Below, piece after piece: positions 40,165 to 49,371 of a stretch of DNA of 64,000 nucleotides. Every line of letters begins with the position of its first letter. Positions within the stretch are counted from its first letter, which is position 1. Origin of the DNA: Yeosuana aromativorans. GTDB lineage: Bacteria > Bacteroidota > Bacteroidia > Flavobacteriales > Flavobacteriaceae. The notes under the pieces were generated by a model, which was given only the letters and a program-made list of their open reading frames with translations, was not told where the DNA came from and searched no databases. The stretch lies in NCBI RefSeq assembly GCF_014646655.1, contig NZ_BMNR01000002.1, positions 124,001-188,000 on the forward strand, in the 5' to 3' direction. A program made the translations under genes and the position numbers.

Positions 40165-40578
40165 ATGTCAACTTTTGAAATGAAAACACACCAAATCGGA
40201 AAAACTTATTCGCATCATCATTTTTTTATACTAAACAAAGGTCTTAACAGCGGGAAACCGCTCCCAGATCCTTGTCCTAACTGTTTTGTGGTCCTAACAT
40301 CAACCAAAAAAGAAAAACACACCCTTTTTCATTTATCTATGATGCTTCAAATAGGTGGTTTTTATGCTTATTATTTAAAAGGAAGTGTTATTCCTTTTAT
40401 ATCAATAGATGATTGTAGAAACACTCTAAAAAACGCATTTTCAAGAAAAATTGAAATTGAAAAATACATTAAAGTAGTATGTTCTATAAATCAAAAGCAA
40501 TTACAACTTACAGAGGCTCTTTCAAAGTTTGAAAAACTAAAAACCTCATATATTCAAATATGTTTTAAAACAAAGTAA
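40165..40578 (+). CDS. DUF6943-like protein
   Basis: 137 residues. The block HHHFFILNKGLNSGKPLPDPCPNCFVVLTS with a CxxC pair, followed by GGFYAYYLKGSVIPFI, matches my recollection of DUF6943, a family common on Bacteroidota mobile elements. No function known. The two Cys could bind metal. Confidence 0.6.
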   Translation: MSTFEMKTHQIGKTYSHHHFFILNKGLNSGKPLPDPCPNCFVVLTSTKKEKHTLFHLSMMLQIGGFYAYYLKGSVIPFISIDDCRNTLKNAFSRKIEIEKYIKVVCSINQKQLQLTEALSKFEKLKTSYIQICFKTK

Positions 40579-40734
40579 ACAGATGTAAACAACGGCAAAG
40601 GAGGAGAAAGAGACAAAATAAACGAACAAAAGGACTTATTTTTCGTTTAATATTATAAAGCATCGAGTTGTTTTATCTATATAAAGTCCGTACCAAGTCC
40701 GAATGAATATTAATTAAAAATTGTTATATATGTT

Positions 40735-41376
40735 ATGGGAAAAATTGGTCAAGGAATCCTAGGAGGATTATCAGGAAAAGTAGGAAATGTGATTGGTGGA
40801 AGTTGGAAAGGTATTGATTACATCAGAATTAAGCCGACGAGTGTGGCTAATCCTCGAACAGAGGGACAAGTAAATCAGCGTAATAAATTTACTATTACAT
40901 TGGAGTATTTGCAGGCTACAAGCGATTTTATTAAAATCGGTTATAAGTCTTTTGCTGTTAAAAAAACAGCATTTAATGCAGCAATGTCTTATGTGTTAAA
41001 TAATGCAGTAGGAGGTATAGCTCCTAACTTCACGATTGACTATTCTTTAGCTCTATTAAGTAGAGGTTCTTTATCTGGAGTTTTAAATGGTACAACCAAT
41101 TTAGCAACCCCAGGACAAGTAACTTTTAATTGGGATGATAATTCGACAGAAGCTAATGCTAATGTAACAGACAAAGCTATGGTACTAGTTTATAACCCAA
41201 GTAAGAAAGAATCAATTTCTATTCTTAATGGTGCAGTTAGAACTATACAAACACAAACTGTTACAATTCCAAACTCCTATACAGGAGATATTGTAGAGCT
41301 TTTTATGGCATTTGTATCTGAAGATGGTTCTCAAGTTTCAAATAGCGTTTATTTAGGTAGTGGTACGGCATCTTAA
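40735..41376 (+). CDS. DUF6266 family protein
   Basis: 213 residues. The N terminus MGKIGQGILGGLSGKVGNVIGGSWKG is the signature of DUF6266, followed by KPTSVANPRTEGQVNQRNKF and a beta-rich rest. Frequent in Flavobacteriia and Sphingobacteriia, often in several copies and on variable islands. Function unknown. It is the last gene of the element and has its own terminator. Confidence 0.8.
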   Translation: MGKIGQGILGGLSGKVGNVIGGSWKGIDYIRIKPTSVANPRTEGQVNQRNKFTITLEYLQATSDFIKIGYKSFAVKKTAFNAAMSYVLNNAVGGIAPNFTIDYSLALLSRGSLSGVLNGTTNLATPGQVTFNWDDNSTEANANVTDKAMVLVYNPSKKESISILNGAVRTIQTQTVTIPNSYTGDIVELFMAFVSEDGSQVSNSVYLGSGTAS

Positions 41377-41403
41377 AAGTGATCCTAATTAAATGGTTAA
41401 ATG

Positions 41404-41433
41404 ACCGTTGCATTAATTTGTAACGGTTTTTTT
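41404..41433 (+). terminator. Terminator of the DUF6266 gene
   Basis: ACCGTT (41404-41409), 12-nt loop, AACGGT (41422-41427) followed by T7. It starts 27 nt after the stop. Confidence 0.7.
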
Positions 41434-41456
41434 ATGCTTTTTTATAATAAAATATA

Positions 41457-41478
41457 GTGGGGATTATGTGGGGATATT
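41457..41478 (+). repeat. Right tandem GTGGGGATtAT/GTGGGGATATT pair
   Basis: GTGGGGATTAT (41457-41467) and GTGGGGATATT (41468-41478), same orientation and arrangement as the pair near attL. Likely the right-hand recombinase arm sites. Confidence 0.6.
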
Positions 41479-41488
41479 GACAAAATAA

Positions 41489-41524
41489 AAACCCTAACTA
41501 ATTGATTTTCAATTGTTAGGGTTT
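41489..41524 (-). terminator. Element-borne terminator behind tRNA-Ser
   Basis: AAACCCTAAC (41489-41498) and GTTAGGGTTT (41515-41524) plus an inner AATTGA/TCAATT form a hairpin. It lies 8 nt beyond the tRNA 3' end in the tRNA reading direction and would replace the stranded native terminator at 22255-22287. Confidence 0.8.
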
Positions 41525-41531
41525 GTTTTTA

Positions 41532-41544
41532 GCGGAGAAAGAGG
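41532..41544. other. attR core in tRNA-Ser
   Basis: GCGGAGAAAGAGG, exact copy of attL 22288-22300. It covers the discriminator base, the 3' acceptor strand and the start of the T-arm of the tRNA. Confidence 0.8.
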
Positions 41545-41617
41545 GATTCGAACCCCCGGAGGTGTGACCCTCAACAGTTTTCAAGACTGCCGCATTCGAC
41601 CACTCTGCCATTTCTCC
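41533..41617 (-). tRNA. tRNA-Ser(UGA)
   Basis: On the minus strand a complete class II tRNA: acceptor GGAGAAA/TTTCTCC (5' end at 41617), discriminator G at 41533, anticodon loop CTTGAAA with anticodon TGA at 41581-41583, a long variable arm (GAGG...CCTC) and the T-loop GGTTCGAATCC. CCA is not encoded. The 3' end is shared with the attR core. Confidence 0.95.
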
Positions 41618-41720
41618 AAATGCGGTTGCAAATATAGAAACCTTTTTCCTATCTAAAAAACCTTTTTTCTTTTTTTTGTTTTATTCATTCTAATTCGTTT
41701 TTAGACCCTATTTTTGTTCT

Positions 41721-42476
41721 ATGGAACATTGGTATTACTATCTGCTTTTAGTTGCTGTAGGTATTTTGGTGGGAATTATTAATACCATGAGTGGTGGCGG
41801 TTCTTTGCTTACACTTCCTGTCTTGATCTTTGTTGGATTGCCTTCAAATATTGCTAATGGAACCAATAGGATAGCTGTATTGATTCAAACGTTTTTCAAC
41901 ATTGCAGGATACAAAAGCAAAGGGGCAATCGGTAAATCGCCTTTCCCTTTTTATTTATCAATATCGGCAACTGTTGGGGCTGTTATAGGAGCTAAATTGG
42001 CTATAGATATTAGGGGTGAATTATTTAATAAAATTTTAGCCATCGTCATGATTACCGTTGTGGGTTTCATGGTTTTTAGGCCCAAACAGAATTTTAATGA
42101 ATTAGCAGATAGAATTACAGGAAAGTATTTAAAATACAGCATCATCGTATTTTTCTTTATTGGTATATATGGAGGTTTTATTCAAGCAGGAGCTGGTTTA
42201 TTTATTCTGTTGGCTTTATCCTCCATAAATCATTTAACCTTAATCAAATCCAATGTCATTAAAGTGCTGGTTATCTTTACGTATTCCATAGTTGCACTTT
42301 TTATGTTTGGAATTAACTTGAAATTGGACTGGGGGGCTGGATTAACCTTAGCTTCCGGACAAGCGGTTGGCGGGTGGTTTACCAGCCGATGGTCCATAAA
42401 TAAAGGCGATGGAATTGTGAAAATATTTTTGATAATAATGGTAATGGGAATGGCCATTAAACTATGGTTTTTTTAA
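41721..42476 (+). CDS. TSUP (TauE/SafE) family permease
   Basis: 251 residues, about eight membrane helices. The N-terminal half has GILVGIINTMSGGGSLLTLPVL and NGTNRIAVLIQTFF, the second half repeats the pattern with GFIQAGAGLFILLAL. This is the TSUP sulfite/sulfur-compound exporter family. Substrate unknown. First gene of a plus-strand run with the nitroreductase (12 nt gap) and the aminotransferase. Confidence 0.9.
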   Translation: MEHWYYYLLLVAVGILVGIINTMSGGGSLLTLPVLIFVGLPSNIANGTNRIAVLIQTFFNIAGYKSKGAIGKSPFPFYLSISATVGAVIGAKLAIDIRGELFNKILAIVMITVVGFMVFRPKQNFNELADRITGKYLKYSIIVFFFIGIYGGFIQAGAGLFILLALSSINHLTLIKSNVIKVLVIFTYSIVALFMFGINLKLDWGAGLTLASGQAVGGWFTSRWSINKGDGIVKIFLIIMVMGMAIKLWFF

Positions 42477-42488
42477 AATGATTACATA

Positions 42489-43124
42489 ATGAGTGATATT
42501 ATAGAACAATTGGAATGGCGCTATGCCACCAAAAAATTTGATAGAAACAAAAAGCTGCCACAAGATAAAATAGATACCTTAAAACAAGCTTTTAATCTTA
42601 CAGCAACGTCTTTTGGGCTTCAAACCTTGAGTTTGATTGTTGTGAGCAATGAGGACTTAAAATCTGCATTGGTTCCTTATTCATATAACCAAAAACAGGT
42701 AGCAGATGCATCACAATTGTTGGTGATTTGTATTCAGGATAATATATCGGATTTAGATGTGGTTGATTATTACAATAATATCAAAACCACCAGAAATACA
42801 CCTGATGAAATTCTAAAGCCATACAGAAATGATTTGATAAAAATGATTCAAAAAATGACTATAGAAGAACAGCAGCAATGGTCCTTGAACCAAGCTTACA
42901 TTGCATTGGGTAATCTAATGACGGTTTGTGCTATTGAAGAAATTGATTCTTGTCCTATGGAAGGCTTTATACCAGAAAAATATGATGACATTCTGAATTT
43001 AAAAGAAAAAGGATTAAAATCCGTTTTATTGCTGCCGGTAGGCTACAGAGCTGAAGATGATATGTTTGCCGATTTTAAAAAGGTGAGAAAACCATTAGAC
43101 GAAACGATTATTGAATTAAATTAA
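42489..43124 (+). CDS. NAD(P)H-dependent nitroreductase-family oxidoreductase
   Basis: 211 residues. FMN-dependent NfsB/YfkO-type fold: N terminus WRYATKKFDRNKKLP, LTATSFGLQTLSLIVVSN, then YIALGNLMTVCAIEEIDSCPMEGF and the C-terminal LLPVGYRAEDD. Reduces nitro compounds or quinones in the cytoplasm; the physiological substrate is not evident. Between the TSUP permease and the DegT aminotransferase, 11 nt from the latter, so probably one operon. Confidence 0.9.
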   Translation: MSDIIEQLEWRYATKKFDRNKKLPQDKIDTLKQAFNLTATSFGLQTLSLIVVSNEDLKSALVPYSYNQKQVADASQLLVICIQDNISDLDVVDYYNNIKTTRNTPDEILKPYRNDLIKMIQKMTIEEQQQWSLNQAYIALGNLMTVCAIEEIDSCPMEGFIPEKYDDILNLKEKGLKSVLLLPVGYRAEDDMFADFKKVRKPLDETIIELN

Positions 43125-43135
43125 AAAAGGAGTAT

Positions 43136-44332
43136 ATGCCAGGATTTGAATTATTTGGAGATAACGAACGCAAAGAGGTGAATGATGTTTTAAACAGTGG
43201 CGTTTTGATGCGCTATGGCTTTGATGGCATGCGGAAAGGCCATTGGAAATCCAAGGAATTGGAAACCGAAATTCAAAACCAGTTTCAAGTTAAACACGCC
43301 CAATTGTTAAGCAGTGGTACGGCCGCTGTTTCGGTATCATTGGCTATTGCAGGTGTTGGCGCTGGTGATGAAGTGATTATGCCATGTTTTACGTTTGTAG
43401 CCAGTTTTGAGGCCGTTATGATGTTAGGTGCCATTCCTGTTTTAGTGGATATTGATGATACATTAACCCTGGACATAGATTCAGTAAAAAATGCCATTTC
43501 CCCAAAGACTAAAGCTATTATGCCAGTTCATATGTGTGGTAGTATGGCCAACTTGCAAGCATTGAAAGCTATTTGTGATGCACATCATCTTGTTTTGGTA
43601 GAAGATGCCTGCCAAGCTATTGGTGGAACTTACCAAGGAAAAGCCTTGGGCAGTTACGGCGATGTGGGCAGTTTTTCCTTTGATTTTGTTAAAACTATTA
43701 CTTGTGGTGAAGGTGGTGCCGTTATTACTAACAATTCAAAGTTTGCCCAAAATGCTGATCATTTTTCAGACCATGGTCATGACCATGTAGGAACTGATAG
43801 GGGAGCAGAAACCCATCCGTTTTTGGGATATAATTTCAGGATTTCAGAACTTAATGCAGCGGTAGGATTGGCACAAGTTAGGCGCTTAAACGAGTTCATA
43901 GCCATTCAAAAGAAACATTACACCATTTTAAGGGAGGCATTATCAGAAATACCCGAAGTTGTGTTTAGAACTGTTCCAGAAGGCGGTGAGGAAAATTATT
44001 CATTTTTAAACTTCTTTTTACCAGATTTGGAAGCAACCCGAAAAGTATCAGTTGCTTTTAAAGAACAAGGAATTGACGGATGCTTTCATTACTATGACAA
44101 CAATTGGCACTATGTCCGTAAATGGGAGCACTTAAAAAATATTAAAACATTGTACCCCATTCATGAGGATGTTAGAAATGGGCTGAAATATTTGGAAACC
44201 AAAACTTTTGAAAAGTCTGATTATTTCATAGGAAGAAATTTGTCTTGTTTAATTAAACTGTCCTGGACAGAAGGAGAAACAAAAGAAAGAGCTAGAAAAA
44301 TGGTTAACATCATTCGTTCAGTTTTGAGCTAG
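43136..44332 (+). CDS. DegT/DnrJ/EryC1/StrS-family aminotransferase
   Basis: 398 residues, PLP fold-type I. Typical elements: LLSSGTAAVSVSLAIAGVGAGDEVIMPCFTFVAS, VEDACQAIGGTYQGKALGSYGDVGSFSFDFVKTITCGEGGAV with the PLP lysine, and the histidine/aspartate-rich DHGHDHVG loop. The family makes amino sugars or related aminated metabolites. No sugar-pathway neighbour is present, so the substrate is open. Ends without a clear terminator; a weak AGCTT/AAGCT dyad follows. Confidence 0.9.
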   Translation: MPGFELFGDNERKEVNDVLNSGVLMRYGFDGMRKGHWKSKELETEIQNQFQVKHAQLLSSGTAAVSVSLAIAGVGAGDEVIMPCFTFVASFEAVMMLGAIPVLVDIDDTLTLDIDSVKNAISPKTKAIMPVHMCGSMANLQALKAICDAHHLVLVEDACQAIGGTYQGKALGSYGDVGSFSFDFVKTITCGEGGAVITNNSKFAQNADHFSDHGHDHVGTDRGAETHPFLGYNFRISELNAAVGLAQVRRLNEFIAIQKKHYTILREALSEIPEVVFRTVPEGGEENYSFLNFFLPDLEATRKVSVAFKEQGIDGCFHYYDNNWHYVRKWEHLKNIKTLYPIHEDVRNGLKYLETKTFEKSDYFIGRNLSCLIKLSWTEGETKERARKMVNIIRSVLS

Positions 44333-44447
44333 CTTTGAGCTTTTACAGAAGCTGTATGGTTTTTGTATAGGTTGATTTTTATAAGGTTTCAGATTATTAA
44401 TGTATTATTGTTAAATTCTATTAAAATATAAAAATCAATACTTAACT

Positions 44448-45542
44448 ATGAGGCAGTTTTATATTCTTACCACTTTCGTTTTCGTTTTATCTTTTAACCA
44501 ATTTTGCATAGCTCAAGTAGATGTTGTTTATGATAATTTAGTATGGTCAGATGAATTTGATACTGCCGGAACCAATCCTGTGAATTCCACCAATTGGTTT
44601 CACCAAACCCAGTTGCCTGCTGGTGGCGGTTGGTACAACGGAGAAGAACAGCACTACAGCAATAGAATTGATAATTCGTTTGTAAGTGGTGGATTCTTGA
44701 ATATTGTAGCCAAGAAAGAATCGTTTACAGATCAAAGCGTTACAAAACAATATACTTCGGCACGACTAAATTCAAAGTTTGCATTTACCTACGGACGGAT
44801 TGATGTTAGAGCCAAATTGCCGATAGAATCTGGAACTTGGCCTGCCATTTGGACCCTAGGTAAAAACATCAATGAAAATGGTGGTTATTGGGATGCAACC
44901 TACGGAACAACCAATTGGCCATATTGTGGTGAAATAGACATTATGGAACACGGTATTTTCCCGGGGCAAGATATTAATTTTGTGCAAAGCGCCCTGCATA
45001 CGCCATCTTCAAATGGAAATACTTATAACAAAGGCGGCGTTGTGGCTTCTGATATCCAAAATAATTTTCATGTGTATTCCATGAATTGGTCACCTGACCA
45101 AATTTCATTTTTGCTGGACGGCGTCATATACTATACATACAACCCGACCGTTAAAGATGCCAATACATGGCCTTTTGATAAAGATCAGTACATTTTGTTG
45201 AATGTTGCTATGGGTGGTGTAGCCGGGACCATTGATCCAGCATTCACTCAAAGTTCCATGGTGATTGATTATGTAAGGGTGTATCAGTTAAGTGCTTTAA
45301 GTAATTCAGAACATGAAATTTCTGATGTAAAGGTTTTTCCAAATCCTGCTCATTCACAAATTACTATTTCCACGTCATCTGTTATTGATAAGGTTGAACT
45401 TTATGATGTTTTTGGAAAGCGTATATTGAGTCAGACAAAAAAAATGAAGACTTTAGATGTCAGCAATCTAAATGCTGGATTTTATTTGCTCAACATATAT
45501 TCAGGCAATAAAAAATCATCCAAAAAGGTAATCATAAATTAA
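44448..45542 (+). CDS. GH16 beta-glucanase (laminarinase-like) with T9SS sorting domain
   Basis: 364 residues. Signal peptide (1-22, ending FCIAQ), GH16 domain with the catalytic box GEIDIMEHG (nucleophile E162, D164, acid/base E167), preceded by ESGTWPAIWTLG. The last 75 residues (VKVFPNPAHSQITIS... GFYLLNIYSGNKKSSKKVIIN) are a type A T9SS C-terminal domain, so the enzyme is secreted or surface-bound. It should cut beta-1,3- or 1,3/1,4-glucans such as laminarin. Overlaps the ribB stop tail to tail. Confidence 0.94.
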   Translation: MRQFYILTTFVFVLSFNQFCIAQVDVVYDNLVWSDEFDTAGTNPVNSTNWFHQTQLPAGGGWYNGEEQHYSNRIDNSFVSGGFLNIVAKKESFTDQSVTKQYTSARLNSKFAFTYGRIDVRAKLPIESGTWPAIWTLGKNINENGGYWDATYGTTNWPYCGEIDIMEHGIFPGQDINFVQSALHTPSSNGNTYNKGGVVASDIQNNFHVYSMNWSPDQISFLLDGVIYYTYNPTVKDANTWPFDKDQYILLNVAMGGVAGTIDPAFTQSSMVIDYVRVYQLSALSNSEHEISDVKVFPNPAHSQITISTSSVIDKVELYDVFGKRILSQTKKMKTLDVSNLNAGFYLLNIYSGNKKSSKKVIIN

Positions 45543-46699
45543 TAGGCTACATACTCAACAATCTCCAAGCCATAACCAATCAATCCAACCCGTTTGGTTT
45601 GTTCGGAGTTTGAAATAATGCGCAGTTTATGGATATTTAAATCGTGCAATATTTGAGCGCCAATACCAAAATCCCTACTGTCCATATCAACTCGTGGCGC
45701 TTTTGCTACTTTGTTGGGCTTTTGATTGTTCTTTAAAAATTCCAAACGTTTTAAGATGTTCATGGATTGCACTTCTTGGTTAATAAAGATAATAGCCCCT
45801 TTGCCTTCATCATTGATGACCTTGAACATATCATCCAGTTGCTTATCAACATTATTGGTTAGCGTTCCAAGGATATCATTATTGACCAATGTGGAGTTTA
45901 TTCTGGTAAGAACAGGCTCATTGTCTTTCCATTGTCCTTTAGTGAGTGCTATATGTATTTGGTTATTGGTTGTTTGCTGATAGGCTCTTAACCTAAAACT
46001 ACCAAAACGGGTCTCTATTTGAAAATCCTCTTTTTTATCAATTAACGAGTCGTGCTGCATTCTATAGGCCACTAAATCTTCAATGGAAACAATTTTAAGA
46101 TTTAATTTTTTGGCTACTTCAATAAGCTGTGGCAAACGCGCCATACTTCCATCTTCATTCATGATTTCAACAATAACACCAGCTGGTTTTAAGCCTGCTA
46201 ATCTGGCAAAATCAATGGCGGCTTCTGTATGTCCAGTTCGTCTCAACACGCCTCCTTCTTTGGCAACCAATGGAAACACATGTCCTGGTTTCGCCAATTC
46301 AAACGGTTTGGTATCGGGGTTGATAAGTGCTTTTATGGTTTTTGCCCTATCACTGGCTGATATGCCAGTTGTAACACCATTTCCACGCAAATCAACGGAC
46401 ACCGTAAATGCGGTTTCCATGTGGTCTGTGTTGTTTCTCACCATCATGTTCAACTCCAGCTCATTACATCTGTTTTCTGTAAGCGGTGCACAAATAAGGC
46501 CTCTACCGTGGGTAGCCATGAAGTTTATCATTTGTGGTGTCACTTTATCAGCAGCTGCTACAAAATCGCCTTCATTCTCCCTGTTTTCATCATCTACTAC
46601 AATAATGACCTTACCATTTCTTATATCGTCAATGGCGTCATGAATGGTATCTAGCTTAAATTCAGTTGGTTTTGAAGGTGTTTTCATTTCTATAATCAT
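45539..46699 (-). CDS. ribB: 3,4-dihydroxy-2-butanone-4-phosphate synthase with degenerate GTP-cyclohydrolase II domain
   Basis: 386 residues; ATG at 46687 is an alternative start. RibB half (1-205) is intact: VVDDENRENEGDFV, HGRGLICAPL, DRAKTI, GHVFPL, RTGHTEA. The second half aligns with RibA, but the Zn-binding cysteines of the HS.CLTGD..GS.RCDC block are gone (INSTLVNNDILGTL...NVDKQL), and the EGRGIGL motif reads EGKGAIIF. The C-terminal tail (GIGAQILHDLNIHKLRIISN) remains. Only the RibB reaction of riboflavin synthesis should work. Last gene of the ftsK-lolA-lpt-ribB run, 16 nt after lptF/G. Confidence 0.92.
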   Translation of the reverse strand: MIIEMKTPSKPTEFKLDTIHDAIDDIRNGKVIIVVDDENRENEGDFVAAADKVTPQMINFMATHGRGLICAPLTENRCNELELNMMVRNNTDHMETAFTVSVDLRGNGVTTGISASDRAKTIKALINPDTKPFELAKPGHVFPLVAKEGGVLRRTGHTEAAIDFARLAGLKPAGVIVEIMNEDGSMARLPQLIEVAKKLNLKIVSIEDLVAYRMQHDSLIDKKEDFQIETRFGSFRLRAYQQTTNNQIHIALTKGQWKDNEPVLTRINSTLVNNDILGTLTNNVDKQLDDMFKVINDEGKGAIIFINQEVQSMNILKRLEFLKNNQKPNKVAKAPRVDMDSRDFGIGAQILHDLNIHKLRIISNSEQTKRVGLIGYGLEIVEYVAY

Positions 46700-46715
46700 G
46701 GCGCAAAGATATTGC

Positions 46716-48710
46716 TTATTTTAAACTATCTAAACAATTTTGTTTTAAATCGTCTTTAATCTTCCTTTTCAAAAGGAAATAATTAAGGAAGTAAAATGGT
46801 AATCCAATGAGTTGAATAATGATATGTGGGGTTCTGCTTTTTTTGTTGATGGTTGCATAAAAGCCTCTTATGTTTACGTAAGATTTGATTGTGTAAACAA
46901 CAAATAAAAACAGTGAAATGATACTTAATTGTATGGATGCTGAAGCTAATGACGGTAGCTTATTGTTTCTGAAAATAAAAAACAGAATTAATATAACAGC
47001 ACCAATCCAATACAAAACTATCGCAAATTTTGAATGTTCTAGGTAGTCATTACTTAGTTTAGTGGCATCATCAAATGTTCTGTTTATGTCAATGCCTTGT
47101 TGCCTGAGTTCATCCAAAGAGATATCCCGTGAATTTAATATTTTGATGGCTTCATATCGGCTTCCTTCATCATAGCCTAATGAATCATAATTGTTTACAA
47201 CGTCCATTAATCTCTCATTGGTGAAAGACAACAAAAACTTATAGTCCAGACTTTCATCGTCTTTAATGTTGAGTAACTTTTTTAAAGGCTCGATAAAGTT
47301 TCCAAATTCAAATAAACCTCTGTCTTCAGTAGCTCTTTTTGTTAAAAATATACTTAACGGAAACATGACCAATGTAGAAAACCAAGTGGCAATAATAGGA
47401 TTTAAACCACCACTTTTGGCGCTATTTGTAGCAAATATTCCTATGAAGTGATAGGTCAAAAACAATAATATGGCTACAACCATTGGCAGTCCTATACCAC
47501 CTTTTCTGATTAGGGCACCTAATGGTGCACCCACAAAAAACAGAATGATACATGCAAATCCAAGCGCCAATTTTTCATGCAAAGCTATGATGTGCTTGTT
47601 GAATGTTATTCTTGAAATTTTAAAGGCATTCTTTCTTCTGTCAACATCTAAACTGGTGCTTTTGACAGTATTAAGGGCAATATTTAATATTTGCGTTTTC
47701 TTTTTTGTGTCAAAAAGGTCAAGAATGTTACCGGCATAAATAGAATCGTTTTTTTGCTCAACTTCTTTTTTGGGAGACGTTGTTATGGCCTTGTTTATTG
47801 ATGGCGTTATAGTACGCTGGTACATTCTATTGGAAAACTCCTCAAATTCTTTGTGGTTTTGTTGCGATAATGAATCAAGTGTATAATCCAGATCGCTAAC
47901 GTTTAACATATTGTATTTATTAGTGACACTCTTATCATCTAAATCATCCTCATTGTTCAGAAAAGACAAATCAATATTGATGGTATATTTTTCAAACTTG
48001 CTTTTTGCAAAAGGGACTTTATCTCGGTCCTTGTAACTTTTAGGTTTCAAATCACTATAATAATTACCATCAAAAAGGACAAGTTTTAAAACGTTTGATT
48101 CTTCAGAACTGATAAGTTCTCCAGATTTTGATTTTATGGTCGTTGCATTGGTTCGGCCATCACTTCCTTTGATATGAATGATAACATTTTTTAAATACTG
48201 GCCTTTATCACCACTCTTATCGGAAAATTTAATATTGTATGGCGTACCGGTAATGTCATTAAACTGGTCTTTTGCCAAAATCATTGCCGGTTTTCGCTTG
48301 GCTATATTTTTACGAAGATTAAACGAATTGTATTCTGCCCATGGAATAACGTTATTGGAAAAGAAAAACGTAGTAATACCTAAGATAACAATAAAAACAC
48401 CTAATCCAGACATAGCTCTCATTAATGAGATTCCTGTGGATTTCATGGCGGCAAACTCATAATTTTCAGCAAAATCCCCAAATACCATGATGGATGCCAA
48501 AAGAATGGTCAATGGTAATACCAAAGGAATAAGCTTTGGCATGAAGTAAATCAAAAACTTAAAAATTACACCCATATCCAAATCCTTACCTGCCAATTCG
48601 CGTATGTAAAGCCAAATGGTCTGTAATACAAAAATCAGCATGAGAATTAAAAACACGCTGATAAACGTTTTAAGGTAGGAGGTTAATATGTATCGGTCCA
48701 GTATTTTCAA
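46716..48710 (-). CDS. LptF/LptG family permease
   Basis: 664 residues, with the N-terminal membrane helices DRYILTSYLKTFISVFLILMLIFVLQTIWLYI and a YjgP/YjgQ fold. A periplasmic jelly-roll region in the middle and more helices at the end. Members in Bacteroidota are longer than the ~360-residue enterobacterial LptF/G. It should be part of the inner-membrane complex that extracts lipopolysaccharide for transport. It follows lolA by 7 nt. Confidence 0.9.
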   Translation of the reverse strand: MKILDRYILTSYLKTFISVFLILMLIFVLQTIWLYIRELAGKDLDMGVIFKFLIYFMPKLIPLVLPLTILLASIMVFGDFAENYEFAAMKSTGISLMRAMSGLGVFIVILGITTFFFSNNVIPWAEYNSFNLRKNIAKRKPAMILAKDQFNDITGTPYNIKFSDKSGDKGQYLKNVIIHIKGSDGRTNATTIKSKSGELISSEESNVLKLVLFDGNYYSDLKPKSYKDRDKVPFAKSKFEKYTINIDLSFLNNEDDLDDKSVTNKYNMLNVSDLDYTLDSLSQQNHKEFEEFSNRMYQRTITPSINKAITTSPKKEVEQKNDSIYAGNILDLFDTKKKTQILNIALNTVKSTSLDVDRRKNAFKISRITFNKHIIALHEKLALGFACIILFFVGAPLGALIRKGGIGLPMVVAILLFLTYHFIGIFATNSAKSGGLNPIIATWFSTLVMFPLSIFLTKRATEDRGLFEFGNFIEPLKKLLNIKDDESLDYKFLLSFTNERLMDVVNNYDSLGYDEGSRYEAIKILNSRDISLDELRQQGIDINRTFDDATKLSNDYLEHSKFAIVLYWIGAVILILFFIFRNNKLPSLASASIQLSIISLFLFVVYTIKSYVNIRGFYATINKKSRTPHIIIQLIGLPFYFLNYFLLKRKIKDDLKQNCLDSLK

Positions 48711-48717
48711 GTGCTAC

Positions 48718-49359
48718 CTAATCTAGTTTGTTGATATAGTAATCTTTGTATTTAGTAGCATCAAAGTTAAATAAGGTTTTTGATAACGGCTCATTTGTTT
48801 TGAATGAATTAACAGTCAATGTTGTTTTGGTACCGTTTTTTCCTATTTGGATTAAATTATAAATGTGTTTTGTTTGAGAATCAATACCAAGCAAGATATA
48901 TTTTATATCAGAATTTGAATCGATAGGGATAAGTTTAACATATTGAATTTTCCGACCTTTTACATCTTGTATGATATCCATTTTGCTGGTATATCCATTT
49001 TCATAAAACGACAGCATTTTACTGGGCGCCACAATGTCATCATCGTCATCATGTGCGGTTGACACGGTCACTTCTTCATCCTCTGGGCTTATGTTATAGA
49101 GTGTTTTTCCGTCAAATAAACGTGTTACACCAAGAATGTTAAGTTTGTATTTGTCACCTTCTAAAACAACATCGCCACGTGTTTCTTGTTTGATGTTTTC
49201 TGCTGTGTTTTCAAGGACATATTTAAAGTCAATAGAAATATTGTCGTAACTATTTACTTTATCAGAGACTTCCTTTAATAAGGCTTTTCCACTTTTTTGT
49301 GCAAAACTGTTTATGTTCAACAACACAAAAAATACTACTATTAAATGCTTCATGTTCAA
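48718..49359 (-). CDS. lolA: LolA-like periplasmic lipoprotein carrier
   Basis: 213 residues with a cleavable signal peptide (MNMKHLIVVFFVLLNINSFAQ). The mature part has the LolA half-barrel pattern with YDNISIDFKYVLENT, TRGDVVLEGDKYKLNI and FDGKTLYNISPEDEEVTVS. It carries lipoproteins from inner to outer membrane. Sits 12 nt after ftsK and 7 nt before lptF/G, a functionally consistent envelope-transport pair. Confidence 0.88.
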   Translation of the reverse strand: MNMKHLIVVFFVLLNINSFAQKSGKALLKEVSDKVNSYDNISIDFKYVLENTAENIKQETRGDVVLEGDKYKLNILGVTRLFDGKTLYNISPEDEEVTVSTAHDDDDDIVAPSKMLSFYENGYTSKMDIIQDVKGRKIQYVKLIPIDSNSDIKYILLGIDSQTKHIYNLIQIGKNGTKTTLTVNSFKTNEPLSKTLFNFDATKYKDYYINKLD

Positions 49360-49371
49360 TCTTTAATTATT

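Noticed and set aside
41709-41716. TATTTTTG as promoter of the TSUP permease gene
   Set aside because: It ends only 4 nt before the ATG and has no TTG at a usable distance, unlike the ~35-nt distance seen at other candidate promoters.
46083-46643. 186-residue plus-strand frame opposite ribB
   Set aside because: Antisense to the well-supported RibB domain; its long open state follows from the codon use of ribB.
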